Shown: one piece after another, positions 16,106-26,000 of the stretch
Layout: every line of letters starts with the position of its first letter
How positions within the stretch are numbered: the first letter of the stretch is position 1
Origin: an uncultured Eubacteriales bacterium
GTDB taxonomy: Bacteria > Bacillota > Clostridia > Oscillospirales > Oscillospiraceae
Assembly (NCBI GenBank): GCA_900316205.1
Contig: ONBX01000002.1
Span: 1-64,000 of the forward strand
Direction of reading: 5' to 3'
DNA length: 64,000 nt
Translations under genes and position numbers: made by a program
The notes under the pieces: model-generated
Database searches by the model: none
What the model was told of the DNA's origin: nothing
What the model saw: only the letters and a program-made list of their open reading frames with translations

Positions 16106-17419
16106 ATGAGCTACGTGCCATCCACCCCGGCCCAGCGGCAGGAGATGCTGCGGGCCGTGGGGCTGAGCTCCTGGCGGGAGCTCTATCGGGACGTGCCGAA
16201 GGAGATGCTCCTGGAGGGAGAGTTGGATCTCCCTACCGGCATGAGCGAGCTGGAGGTGGGCCGGGTCCTCTCTGCCATGGCGGAGAAGAACACCCGCTTT
16301 ACCACCATCCTCCGGGGCGCCGGGGCCTATGACCACTACATCCCGGCTCTGGTGAAGTCCATCCCGGCGAAAGAGGAATTCCTCACCGCCTACACGCCCT
16401 ACCAGGCCGAGATGAGCCAGGGCGTACTCCAGTCCATTTTTGAGTACCAGACCATGATCTGCGAGCTTACGGGCATGGACGTGTCCAACGCCTCCGTCTA
16501 TGACGGGGCCACCGCCGCCGCCGAGGCCGCCGCCATGTGTCGGGACCGGAAGCGCCGGGTGACCCTCATCTCCGGCGCCGCCCACCCGGACGTGATCAAC
16601 ACCGTGCGGACTTACTGCTACGGCACCGGGGACGAGCTGCGCGTGGTCCCCGTGAAGGACGGCAAAACCGACATGGAGGCCCTCAGGGAGATGCTGACGC
16701 CGGAGATTGCCTCCTTCTATGTCCAGCAGCCCAACTTCTTCGGCCTTCTGGAGGACTGCGACGCCCTGGGTGAGCTGACCCATGCCGCCGGTGCCCTCTT
16801 CGTCATGGGCTGCAACCCCATCTCTCTGGGCGTGCTGAAGACCCCGCGGGACTGCGGCGCCGACGTGGCCGTGGGCGAGGGTCAGCCTCTCGGTTTGCCC
16901 CTGGGCTACGGCGGGCCGTATCTCGGCTTCATGGCCACCACACAAAAGCACATGCGCAAGCTTCCCGGCCGCATCGTGGGCGAGACCGTGGACGCCAAGG
17001 GCGAGCGCTGCTATGTGCTCTCCCTCCAGGCCCGGGAGCAGCATATCCGCCGGGAGAAGGCCAGCAGCAACATCTGCTCCAACGAAGCCCTCTGCGCCCT
17101 CACCGCTTCGGTGTACCTGGCCGTCATGGGCCCCCAGGGCCTGAAAGAGGCGGCGGAGCAGTGCATGGCCAAGGCCCACTACCTGATGCGGGGCCTCACC
17201 GCCCTTCCGGGGGTGGAGCTGCGCTATCCCGGCCCCTTCTTCCATGAATTCGTCACCAGCCTGCCGAGACAGGCGGAAGTGCTGGCCGCCCTGGAGCAAA
17301 ATGGCATCCTGGGAGGCCTGCCCGTGGAGGGCGGCGTCCTCTGGTGCGCCACCGAAAAGCAGAGTCGGGCGGAGCTGGACAAGGCCATTGCCCTGGTAAA
17401 GGAGGTGCTGGCAAAATGA
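16106..17419 (+). CDS. gcvPA: Glycine dehydrogenase (decarboxylating) subunit 1
   Basis: A 437-residue subunit of the P protein, which decarboxylates glycine and loads the aminomethyl group onto lipoyl-GcvH. The Bacillota form is split into GcvPA and GcvPB; this is the N-terminal half, beginning SYVPSTPAQRQEMLRAVGL and containing SVYDGATAAAEAA and GLPLGYGGPYLGFMA. It has a PLP-fold but no PLP lysine, as usual for this half. GGGAGG lies upstream of the ATG at 16106. It overlaps gcvPB by four bases (ATGA at 17416-17419), consistent with coupled production of the two halves. Confidence 0.97.
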   Translation: MSYVPSTPAQRQEMLRAVGLSSWRELYRDVPKEMLLEGELDLPTGMSELEVGRVLSAMAEKNTRFTTILRGAGAYDHYIPALVKSIPAKEEFLTAYTPYQAEMSQGVLQSIFEYQTMICELTGMDVSNASVYDGATAAAEAAAMCRDRKRRVTLISGAAHPDVINTVRTYCYGTGDELRVVPVKDGKTDMEALREMLTPEIASFYVQQPNFFGLLEDCDALGELTHAAGALFVMGCNPISLGVLKTPRDCGADVAVGEGQPLGLPLGYGGPYLGFMATTQKHMRKLPGRIVGETVDAKGERCYVLSLQAREQHIRREKASSNICSNEALCALTASVYLAVMGPQGLKEAAEQCMAKAHYLMRGLTALPGVELRYPGPFFHEFVTSLPRQAEVLAALEQNGILGGLPVEGGVLWCATEKQSRAELDKAIALVKEVLAK

Positions 17420-18819
17420 AGCTGATTTTTGAAAAGAGCGTTCCCGGCCGGCACTGTGACCTGCTGCCGAAATGCGATGTGGAAAAGGTTGAGCTGCCCG
17501 AGGGCTTCCGGCGGGAGACCGTCCCGGCCCTGCCGGAACTCAGCGAGGTGGACCTGGCCCGGCATTATACCGAGCTCAACCACCGGGTTCACGGCGTGAA
17601 CTGCGGCTTCTATCCCTTAGGCTCCTGCACCATGAAGTACAATCCCCGCATCGACGAGGATATGGCAGCCCTGCCCGGCTTCACCGGCGTCCATCCCCTG
17701 GCAGGGGAGAAGAACACCGCGGGCTGCCGGGAGGTGCTGGACACAGCCGCAAAGTATCTCTGCGAGATCACCGGCATGGAAAGCATGACCTTCCAGCCTG
17801 CCGCCGGCGCCCACGGCGAGTTCACCGGCGTGCTGCTCATCAAGCAGTACCATGCCAAGCGAGGCGACGCCAAGCGCCGCAAGATCATTGTGCCCGACTC
17901 TGCCCACGGCACCAATCCCGCCACCGCCGCCATGTGCGGCTACGAGGTGGTGAACATCCCCTCCGCTCCGGACGGCTGTGTGGACCTGGAAGCCCTCAAG
18001 GCGGTCCTGGGGGAGGACACCGCGGGCCTCATGCTCACCAATCCCAACACCGTTGGCCTCTTCGATGAGAACATCCTGGAGATCACCCGTCTGGTCCACG
18101 AGGCCGGCGGCCTCTGCTACTATGACGGGGCCAACCTCAACGCCGTCATGGGCGTGGTCCGCCCAGGCGACATGGGCTTTGACTGTATCCACATGAACCT
18201 GCACAAGACCTTTGCCACGCCTCACGGCGGCGGCGGTCCCGGCGCCTGCGCTGTGGGCTGCAAGGCCTTCCTCAAGGAGTTCCTGCCCCATTCCGCCTTG
18301 ATGGACGAGCCGGGCCATCTCCAGGTTCGCGCCTTCGCTGGGAACTTCCTGGTGGTGGTCCGGGCCCTGGCCTACCTGCTCACCCTGGGCAGAGAGGGCA
18401 TCCCCGAGGCGGCGAAGAACGCCGTTTTGAACGCAAACTATCTCATGCGGCAGATCCAGGGCAGCTTTGAGCCCGCCTTTGACCGCATCTGCATGCATGA
18501 ATTCGTGCTGGATCTTTCCGAATACAAGAAGGAGACCGGCGTAAGCGCCCTGGACGTGGCAAAGAGCCTCATCGACTACGGCATGCATCCGCCCACGATG
18601 TACTTCCCCATGATCGTCCACGAGGCATTGATGCTGGAGCCCACCGAGACCGAGAGCAAGGAGACCCTGGACTGGGCGGCGGAGATCTTCCGGGAGCTCT
18701 ACGAACTGGGCAAAAAGGACCCGGACTTCATGCACAACGCGCCGCACAATGCCCAGATCGCCCGGCCGGACGAGGTGCGGGCCGCCCGCCAGCCGGTGCT
18801 CCGCTGGCAGAAGGGCTGA
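17416..18819 (+). CDS. gcvPB: Glycine dehydrogenase (decarboxylating) subunit 2
   Basis: A 467-residue C-terminal half of the P protein. The PLP lysine is K264 in MNLHKTFATPHGGGGPG, the standard active-site motif. Other family landmarks are YPLGSCTMKYNPRI near the N-terminus and DSAHGTNPATAAM. The start at 17416 overlaps the gcvPA stop; readings that start earlier run back into gcvPA. It acts as a heterotetramer with GcvPA. A small membrane protein gene follows 34 bases later, before lpd. Confidence 0.97.
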   Translation: MKLIFEKSVPGRHCDLLPKCDVEKVELPEGFRRETVPALPELSEVDLARHYTELNHRVHGVNCGFYPLGSCTMKYNPRIDEDMAALPGFTGVHPLAGEKNTAGCREVLDTAAKYLCEITGMESMTFQPAAGAHGEFTGVLLIKQYHAKRGDAKRRKIIVPDSAHGTNPATAAMCGYEVVNIPSAPDGCVDLEALKAVLGEDTAGLMLTNPNTVGLFDENILEITRLVHEAGGLCYYDGANLNAVMGVVRPGDMGFDCIHMNLHKTFATPHGGGGPGACAVGCKAFLKEFLPHSALMDEPGHLQVRAFAGNFLVVVRALAYLLTLGREGIPEAAKNAVLNANYLMRQIQGSFEPAFDRICMHEFVLDLSEYKKETGVSALDVAKSLIDYGMHPPTMYFPMIVHEALMLEPTETESKETLDWAAEIFRELYELGKKDPDFMHNAPHNAQIARPDEVRAARQPVLRWQKG

Positions 18820-18853
18820 GGGCTGATAGGTTTCGACAGAGAGGGGAGAGGAG

Positions 18854-19174
18854 ATGTTTCGTAAAAAGGATCTGGTTATCAGCTTTGCCCTGATCGCTCT
18901 GATGATCTGGGCAGAAATCGATGCCGGATGGGATCTCTTCCCCTATGTGATGGGCCTCTGCTTCTTCTTTGCCGTCATCTGCGCCGTGATTTGGTCTGTT
19001 CAATATGACCGCTTCGATAAAGATGCGGATATCTTCGGTATCGGACTCAGAAACCGATTCCCAAGATTCGTAAAAGGGCAGGAAAAGATGAATATCTTTG
19101 CCCTGAACGCGTATCTTTGGCTTGCGATCCCCATCGTCTCTATCCTCATCTTGGAATTATCCTGGAAGCTTTAG
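18854..19174 (+). CDS. Small membrane protein of unknown function in the gcv operon
   Basis: A 106-residue protein with three hydrophobic segments (about 7-22, 30-48 and 85-103) and a polar middle containing SVQYDRFDKDADIFGIGLRN. A GGGGAGAGGAG site precedes the ATG at 18854. It lies between gcvPB and lpd on the same strand with short gaps (34 and 30 bases), so it should be induced with the operon. I know of no small membrane protein that is a standard part of glycine cleavage. A glycine or ammonia transport accessory role would be guesswork. Confidence 0.7.
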   Translation: MFRKKDLVISFALIALMIWAEIDAGWDLFPYVMGLCFFFAVICAVIWSVQYDRFDKDADIFGIGLRNRFPRFVKGQEKMNIFALNAYLWLAIPIVSILILELSWKL

Positions 19175-19204
19175 ACCCAAAGCCGTATTTGGGAGGAAAC
19201 AGCC

Positions 19205-20593
19205 ATGTTCGATTTTGATCTTCTTGTGATCGGCGCCGGACCCGGGGGCCAGACAGCGGCCCTGCGGGCGGCGAAGCTGGGCAAAAAGGTTGCGGTTGTG
19301 GAGGCCCGGGAGCCCGGCGGTACCTGCGTGAACCGGGGCTGCGTCTCCACCAAGACCCTGCTGCACAGCTCCGAGCTTTACCGCTCCGCCCGGGAGGGGG
19401 CCGCCGTGGGCGTCCACGCCGAGGGCCTGCGGGCGGATCTGGGCGAGATCTTCCAGAATAAGCTCCGGGTGGCCCAGACCCTCAGCGCCGGGGTGGAGAG
19501 CATGTTTAGGAGCGCCAGGATCCCTCTGCTCCGGGGCCGGGCGAAGATCCTGGAACCCCACCGGGTGCGCGTCACCGGGCCCGAAGGGGAGACGGAAGTC
19601 ACGGCGGAGGCCATCCTCGTTGCCACGGGGGCCGAGCCCATCCGCCTGCCCCTGCCCGGCATGGAGCTCCCCGGCGTCCTCACCAGCGAGGAGCTGCTGC
19701 AAGGGCCCGACCACCTCTACCGCTCCCTGGTCATCATCGGCGGCGGCGTCATCGGCATCGAATTTGCCTGCTTCTTCTCGGACCTGGGCTGTGAGGTCAC
19801 CGTGCTGGAGGGGCTGGACCGGCTGTTGCCCATGCTGGACCGGGAGCTTGGTCAGAACCTGGCCCTGATCCTCAAAAAGAAAAACGTCCGGGTCTGCACC
19901 GGCGCTCTGGTGGAGCGGGCGGAGCAGATCGGGACGGGCATCCGGGCCCATTTCACCGCCAAGGGCAAGCCGGACTTTGCCGAGGGCGAGGCGGTGCTCT
20001 GCGCCGTGGGCCGCCGGGCCGCCTGGGAGGGCCTCTTTGCCGAGGGGCTCAGCCCGGAGCTGGACGGCCGCATCCTTAAGGTAAACGAACGCTATGAGAC
20101 CAGCATCCCTGGCGTCTACGCCATCGGGGACGTGGCTTCCAATACCCAGCTGGCCCATGTGGCCTCCGCCCAGGGCCAGGCCTTTGCCGAGCTTTTCTGC
20201 GGCCAGGAAAGCCGGGTGGACATGGGCGTGGTGCCCAGCTGCGTCTACTGCCGGCCGGAGATCGCCGTGGTGGGTCTTACCGAGGCCGAGGCCAAGGCCG
20301 CCGGCATCCCGGTGAAGACCGGCAAGTGCGTCCTGGGCGGCAACGCCCGGACCCTCATCGAGGATCCGGGACGCAGCTTCATGAAGGTCCTGGCCCACGC
20401 CGAGACGGGCCGGATCCTGGGCGCTCAGCTCATGTGCCTCAACGCTCCGGACATGATCTCCCAGATCAGCCAGGCCATCGCAAACGGCATGACGCCCCGG
20501 CAGCTGCTGCTTGCCATGCGGCCTCATCCCTCCTTTGAGGAGGCCCTCACCGACGCTCTGGAGGACCTGGCGGCGAAGTTGGAAAAGCAGTAA
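19205..20593 (+). CDS. lpdA: Dihydrolipoyl dehydrogenase (glycine cleavage L protein)
   Basis: A 462-residue flavoprotein disulfide reductase that reoxidises dihydrolipoyl-GcvH with NAD+. The FAD-binding GAGPGG is at residues 10-15, the redox-active disulfide is CVNRGC (C41 and C46), the NAD-binding IIGGGVIGIE is central, and the C-terminal active-site histidine lies in MRPHPSFEE. The length matches the family. GGGAGGAAAC precedes the ATG at 19205. It is the last gene of the glycine-induced operon and is followed by a clear terminator, so the operon encodes the whole glycine cleavage complex. A shared role with other lipoyl complexes is possible. Confidence 0.95.
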   Translation: MFDFDLLVIGAGPGGQTAALRAAKLGKKVAVVEAREPGGTCVNRGCVSTKTLLHSSELYRSAREGAAVGVHAEGLRADLGEIFQNKLRVAQTLSAGVESMFRSARIPLLRGRAKILEPHRVRVTGPEGETEVTAEAILVATGAEPIRLPLPGMELPGVLTSEELLQGPDHLYRSLVIIGGGVIGIEFACFFSDLGCEVTVLEGLDRLLPMLDRELGQNLALILKKKNVRVCTGALVERAEQIGTGIRAHFTAKGKPDFAEGEAVLCAVGRRAAWEGLFAEGLSPELDGRILKVNERYETSIPGVYAIGDVASNTQLAHVASAQGQAFAELFCGQESRVDMGVVPSCVYCRPEIAVVGLTEAEAKAAGIPVKTGKCVLGGNARTLIEDPGRSFMKVLAHAETGRILGAQLMCLNAPDMISQISQAIANGMTPRQLLLAMRPHPSFEEALTDALEDLAAKLEKQ

Positions 20594-20611
20594 GCATCTG
20601 AAACCGAAAAA

Positions 20612-20643
20612 GATCCGCGGAAGGAAGTTTCCGCGGATTTTTT
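20612..20643 (+). terminator. Terminator of the glycine cleavage operon
   Basis: The stem ATCCGCGGAA/TTCCGCGGAT (20613-20622 with 20629-20638) is followed by six T residues, directly after the lpd stop. Confidence 0.92.
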
Positions 20644-20654
20644 TATGCGATATG

Positions 20655-20900
20655 CCTCGTCCCCGCCGTAGGGGAGGGGCTTGCCCCTCCCGAGACCCCA
20701 CCCCGCCGTAGGGGCGGCTGTCAGCCGCCCGCCTTTGCCTCCCGCTTTGAGGGAGCCTGACGTCCCGCAGCGCCGAGCATTGCTCGGCGTCACACTGGGG
20801 GTGATGAGGGAGAATCCCGGCCCCGGGCGCCCGCGTAGGGCGGGATCCCCTGATCGCGCCGCCTCTCTCTCTATCTTCCCGATCGCCCGTCACGCCTTCC
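20655..20900. repeat. Cluster of palindromic intergenic repeats
   Basis: Units include about 20669-20695 (GTAGGGGAGGGGCTTGCCCC), 20708-20730 (GTAGGGGCGGCTGTCAGCCG) and 20778-20792 (GAGCATTGCTC). They fill the gap between the lpd terminator and the MATE promoter; no gene is visible there. Confidence 0.75.
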
Positions 20901-20921
20901 CGGCAAGATGCCCGCCCGGGG

Positions 20922-20951
20922 CTGGCAATTTCCCGCGGCCTGTCGTATAAT
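20922..20951 (+). promoter_or_regulatory. Promoter of the MATE exporter gene
   Basis: A perfect TATAAT (20946-20951) lies 18 bases after CTGGCA (20922-20927), giving a good -10 with a weaker -35. The ATG is 33 bases downstream. Confidence 0.65.
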
Positions 20952-20984
20952 GGAAAAAAAGACGGAACAGGGGAGTGATAGCCC

Positions 20985-22463
20985 ATGAGCGAGCAGGCAA
21001 GAAGCCTGGACAGTGCCAAGGAAGAAAAATTCATCCGCATGACCACCCAGCCGGTGGAGAAGCTGATCCGCCGCCTGGCCATCCCCACCATCATCAGCAT
21101 GCTGGTGACCTCCTTCTATAACCTGGCGGACACCTTCTTCGTCCGCCATTTGGAGCAGGACAGCATGGTGGCGGCGGTGGGCGTGGTGCTGCCGCTGATG
21201 AACATCATCCAGGCCATCGGCTTTTACCACGGCCATGGCTCCGGCAACTTCATTTCCCGGGCCTTTGGCCGCAAGGAGCTGGGGGAGGCGGAGAAAATGG
21301 CCGCCACCGGCTTTTTCTCGGCAGTGCTCCTGGGCCTGATCCTCTCGGTACTGGGGCTTCTCTTCCGGGTGCCCTTCGCCCGGGCCCTGGGGGCCAAGAC
21401 CCCGGCCACCCTGGGCTATACCGTGGACTATATGCGCTTTATCCTCCTGGCCACTCCCTTCATGATGGGCAGCATCGTCATGAACAACCAGCTGCGCATG
21501 CAGGGCAACGCCTTTTTCTCCATGCTGGGCCTGGCCAGCGGCGCGGTGCTGAACCTCTTCCTGGACCCACTGCTCATCTTCAAGGCAGGGGACGCCATCG
21601 GCATCGGTTCTCTCTGCATGGGCTTCGGCGCGGGGATGGGCGTGGCCGGCGCTGCCCTGGCCACCGGCATCAGCCAGGTGTTCAGCTTCTGCATCCTGGC
21701 CGTGGGCATGGGCCGCAGCGATAACGTGAAGATCCGCCTGCGCAATTTCACCCCCACGCCGTACTATTTCAAGGGCATCTTCAAGGGCGGCCTGCCCTCC
21801 CTGGCCCGCCAGGGCATGGCCAGCATCGCCACCGCCAGCCTCAACCACGCCATCGGCCTGTACCTCGCGGACCCGCTGCTCATCGACGCGGCCCAGGCGG
21901 CCATGACCGGTGTCAACCGCATCATGATGTTCCTCTCCTCTGCCCTCATCGGCTTCGGCCAGGGCTTCCAGCCGGTCTGCGGCTTCAACTACGGGGCCCG
22001 GCGCTATGACCGGGTGCTCCGGGCCTTCTGGTACTGCGTCCGGGTGGCGGCCGTGGCGCTGGTGGGCATCGCGGCGCTGTTCTTCGTCTTTGCCCGGCCC
22101 ATCACCAACCTGGTGGCCGGCGCCAGCCAGCAGGCTCTCGATATCGCGGCCTTCACCTTCCGGGCCCAGCTGGTGGTCTTCCCCCTCACGGCCTGGGTGG
22201 TGCTGCTCAACATGATGCTGCAGAACATCGGCATCACCGGCAAGGCGACCCTGCTGGCCCTGGCAAGACAGGGTCTGGCCTTCATCCCCCTGGTGCTGCT
22301 GCTCCCCGGACTCCTGCAGCTGCTGGGCTTCTCATCCCTCCTCGGCATTGAGCTGGTCCAGGCCGCAGCGGATCTTGCCGCTTTCCTCATTGCCCTCCTC
22401 ATCGGCCGCACAGAGCTGCGCATGCTGGAGCATCTCCGCCGCACCGACAACGCGGACGGGTGA
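20985..22463 (+). CDS. MATE family efflux transporter
   Basis: A 492-residue integral membrane protein of the multidrug and toxic compound extrusion family, with about twelve helices in two homologous halves. The first half opens PVEKLIRRLAIPTIISMLVT and continues YNLADTFFVRHL, a typical MATE start; the second begins FKGGLPSLARQGMASIATA. It would export cationic compounds or other small molecules using an ion gradient. The start at 20985 follows a GGGAG site. It appears to be monocistronic. Substrate cannot be told from sequence. Confidence 0.9.
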   Translation: MSEQARSLDSAKEEKFIRMTTQPVEKLIRRLAIPTIISMLVTSFYNLADTFFVRHLEQDSMVAAVGVVLPLMNIIQAIGFYHGHGSGNFISRAFGRKELGEAEKMAATGFFSAVLLGLILSVLGLLFRVPFARALGAKTPATLGYTVDYMRFILLATPFMMGSIVMNNQLRMQGNAFFSMLGLASGAVLNLFLDPLLIFKAGDAIGIGSLCMGFGAGMGVAGAALATGISQVFSFCILAVGMGRSDNVKIRLRNFTPTPYYFKGIFKGGLPSLARQGMASIATASLNHAIGLYLADPLLIDAAQAAMTGVNRIMMFLSSALIGFGQGFQPVCGFNYGARRYDRVLRAFWYCVRVAAVALVGIAALFFVFARPITNLVAGASQQALDIAAFTFRAQLVVFPLTAWVVLLNMMLQNIGITGKATLLALARQGLAFIPLVLLLPGLLQLLGFSSLLGIELVQAAADLAAFLIALLIGRTELRMLEHLRRTDNADG

Positions 22464-22473
22464 TGAAATATAA

Positions 22474-22654
22474 TTATGTAAACTAAAAGAGTAAAATGAC
22501 GATCAGTTATGTAAACTAATAACGAGCTGTATAAACGCTAAGCTCGTGGATATTCAACGTAATATCGACGACCTTAGCATATATATTATGTAAACAAATT
22601 ATCAAATTACGTAAACCAGAATATGTAAACCGATATATAGATTATGTAAACCAA
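22474..22654 (+). repeat. AT-rich array of directly repeated TATGTAAAC motifs
   Basis: Six good copies of the consensus TTATGTAAAC(T/C)AA all point the same way: 22474-22486, 22507-22519, 22586-22598, 22607-22619 (TTACGTAAACCAG), 22621-22633 (first base A) and 22642-22654. A degenerate seventh (TGTATAAACGCTAA, 22528-22541) lies in the loop of a hairpin (22522-22528 with 22541-22547). Spacing is irregular (14 to 79 bases start to start between good copies). Composition changes sharply from the GC-rich flanks. This looks like a set of protein-binding sites, such as one end of an IS21- or Tn7-like element, or an operator array. No transposase gene is adjacent. Confidence 0.8.
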
Positions 22655-23000
22655 AAAGGACCGCCCGTCCCCCGCAATGGCCCCCTTGCCAAAATGGAGC
22701 GCACGCCACTTGGCTCACCCCCTCGGGGGGGGAGCTGTCAACCGGCGTGTCCGCCGGTTGACTGAGAGGGGGAACGCGCCCCGCCCACCCATATCCCCGT
22801 AGGGGCCGACGTCCTCGGCGGCCCGTATAACCGCCCCTGCGCAAGGGGAGGTGTCGCCCGGCGTGTCACGGCCCGCCGGGTGACGGAGGGGTCGTCCCGC
22901 CGCTCCGTGTTCTTGTAGGGGCTGGCGTCCTCGACAGCCCGCAAAGCCTTCCCCGCGCACCGCAAAGCGGACAGGTGGCGCGTAGCGGTGGATGAGGTCC
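22655..23000. repeat. Cluster of palindromic intergenic repeats
   Basis: Large stem-loops include 22738-22764 (GTCAACCGGCGTGTCCGCCG, then GTTGAC), 22797-22825 (GTAGGGGCCGACGTCCTCGG), 22855-22883 and 22914-22941 (GTAGGGGCTGGCGTCCTCGA). A GATGAGGT core lies at 22991-22998. No gene is present between the AT-rich array and the hsdR terminator. Confidence 0.75.
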
Positions 23001-23010
23001 CCACATATAA

Positions 23011-23048
23011 AAAACCAGGAGATCGCTTTTCTGCGTTCTCCTGGTTTT
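23011..23048 (-). terminator. Terminator of the restriction-modification operon
   Basis: The stem AAAACCAGGAGA/TCTCCTGGTTTT (23011-23022 with 23037-23048) on the minus strand is followed by TTTTTTATA. It begins about ten bases after the hsdR stop. Confidence 0.88.
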
Positions 23049-23058
23049 CTTATTCTTA

Positions 23059-26000
23059 TTATGCGACGTCCGGATATCTCGTGTACACATACTCATAGAT
23101 TTGCTGTCGGTATCGGGAGATGCTTAGATCGTCATAGCACTCCGGCAATTCGTTCCAGAGCGTGTCGCGGATGAGCGTATCCACAACAGCTTTGGTCTCC
23201 TGCTTATCCGTCCAGTGGTCGAGCTGGGAAATCTTCTCCTTCACCTTGGCGAGCAGGGAGACGGCGACCTCTTTAATCTTCTTGATATCCGCCTTGGAGA
23301 GATCGTCCCGGAACAGCATATCGTAGAGGGATAGCTCTTCGTCGCTGCTAAAGCCCTCGCGCACGTAGCGCTGCTGCTCCTGGTTCATGCTCTGGGCCAG
23401 CTTCATCAGCTCCGCAAAGGTCTTTTCGATCGTGGCCCGATCCTGCTCGCTGTTGTAGGCCTCGATAATCTTCTGATACTGCTCGTAATAGTTGATGCGG
23501 TTGGGGTTGTTGAACAGCAGGGCGGCGATGCGCTGCTGGATCACCAGGTCCAGATCCCGGATCACCAGATTCTTCCGCTTTACTTTTGCAAACTCCCGGC
23601 GCAGTAGATCGAAGTCGATGCCGCTGATATCGAACTGGCGCGATGGCGTGACGCCCTGTTCGGCGGGCTCGATCTGCACATAGTCGTTGATGATGCCGTT
23701 GATCTCCACCATCAGATCGGTAGTGTCCACATGCTTGCGCTTTTTCTGCAGCATGGCATAAATCGCGGTGATGGCATCGAACTGCTTCTTCTCGTCCCCG
23801 GTCAGATCGTCCCGGTCGGTGTACTTGTAAAGCCGCACCAGCTCAGAGGCCATGGTGGTGAAGGTCTTCTTGGTCTCGATGCTTTCACACACGGCGTCGC
23901 AGGCATCGAGCAGCAGGGCGGTCTTCTGAAAATCCGTCGCGTCGATCAGCGTCTGCAGGTCAAAGCCCTGTTCCTCCAGGAAGTTCCGGGCCTTTTCGGT
24001 GACCAGCCGGATGCGCTCAAGCAGATGCTCCTTGTCCACCGTCGGGTCGACCGAGCTGCCGCCGGTGTTGGCGGTGTAGTCCGCCAGCGCTTTCCGCAGC
24101 GCCTTGACGATGCCGATGTAGTCGATGATAAGGCCGTTGGATTTGCCCTCCGCCACGCGGTTGGCGCGGGCAATGGTCTGCATCAGCGTGTGCGCCTTCA
24201 GGGGCTTGTCCAGATACAGGCAGGACAGGCACTTGACGTCGAAGCCCGTCAGCCACATGGCGCAGACGAACACCACCCGCAGCGGGTTGTCCCGATCCTT
24301 GAACTCCTTGTCCAGCTCCCGCTTCTCCATCTTGGCGCGGTGAGGCAGGATATCCAACCCCCATTTCTTGAAGGTCTGGATCTCGTTCTGGTCCTGGGAA
24401 ATGACCACGGCCATTTCTGTTTCTTTCATCCACTGGATCTTGCGCTCCAGCTCCTGCGCCTCCTGCTGGGAGGCGTGCTTCTGCCGGATCTCCAGCGCCT
24501 CGATCTCCGCCTGCCAGTACTGCTGCACAAAGTTGTACATCCGCACGCAGGTGACCTTGTTGAGGCAGACGAACATGGCCTTGCCGCTGGTCCAGAGGTC
24601 GGAGTAGTGCCCGGCAAAATCCCGCGCGATGGAGCGCAGACGCGGCTCGGCGGTGAGCAGATGGATCTCCTTGGCAAACTCCGCCTCCAGCTTGTCCTGC
24701 TTGTCCACGTCCAGATCGGCCGCCTCGATGGCGTCCAGAATGCGGTCGGTGATCTCGGGGTTGTGCAGGTCGAGGATCTTCTCGCCCCGGTTCTCGTAGT
24801 AGAGCGGCACGGTGGCGCCGTCGTCCACGGCGCGCTTGAAGTCGTAGATGGATATGTAGCCGCCGAAGGTGCGGGCGGTGATGTTGTCGTTGGACAGAAG
24901 CGGCGTGCCGGTAAAGCCGATGCGGGAGGCCGTGGGCAGCATGTGCATCATGTTTTCGGCAAAGATGCCGTTCTGCGTCCGGTGGGCCTCGTCCGACATG
25001 AGGATGATGTCGTGATCGGGATAGATGGGCTCCGCGTCCGGGCGGTTGAATTTGTGGATCAGCGTGAAGATGAAGCTGGGATTGCCGCGGAGCTTCGCTT
25101 CCAGATCCGCGCCGCTGGAGGCGATGTACTGGGAGGCTTTCGTCCCCTTGCCCAGCAGCCCACAGTTTTCAAAGGTGTCGCTGATCTGCTTGTTCAGCTC
25201 GTCCCGGTCGGTGAGGATCACGATGGTGGGAGAGCCGGCAAACTTCCGGCGGATCTTCTGGGAGAGGAAGAGCATGGAATAGCTCTTGCCGCTGCCCTGG
25301 GTGTGCCAGAACACGCCCAGCTTGCCGTCCCGGAGCTTACGGGCCGCGTAGGCCTTGACCGCCTCGTTGACGCCCAGGTACTGATGGTTGCGGGCCAGAA
25401 CCTTGGCGGTGCTGCCGCCGGAGTGGTCATAGAGGATGAAGTTTTCAAACAGGTCGAGGAAGGTTTCTTTTTTGCAAATGCCCCGCAGCATGGTCTCCAG
25501 CGCGACGCTGCCGGCCTCCTGCTCGTTCAGGCGCTTCCACTCGTGGAAGAACTCGTACTTGCTGCCGAGGGTGCCCACCTTGGCCTCCACCCCGTTGGAG
25601 AGGATCAGAAAGGCGTTGTAGGTGAACAGGTGCGGGATCGTGTCCAGATAGTCCGTGTAGTTGTCGGTGTAGGCGTTCTGCACGTCCACCGTGGTGCTTT
25701 TCAGCTCCACGAACAAAAGCGGCAGGCCGTTGACAAAGCCGACGATATCCGTCCGCCTGCGGTAGAGATTGCCGTGGATCTTCATTTCCTTCACCGCGAG
25801 GAAATGATTTTCCTTGGGATTCTGAAAGTCGATCACCATGGCGCGGCGCTGCTCCGTGCGCCCGTCCGGGCGACGGACGGTAACAGGGACGCCGTCGCGC
25901 AGAAGGAAGTATTTCTCCTCATTAATTTGCATGAGCGAAGATGTGGAGAGCCGCTGCTCCAGCGTTCCGATGGCCTCACTGATCTGGGCGGGCGTGATCC

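Noticed and set aside
22474..22654. CRISPR array
   Set aside because: Repeats are only about 13 bases, spacing is irregular, spacers are absent and no cas genes are present.
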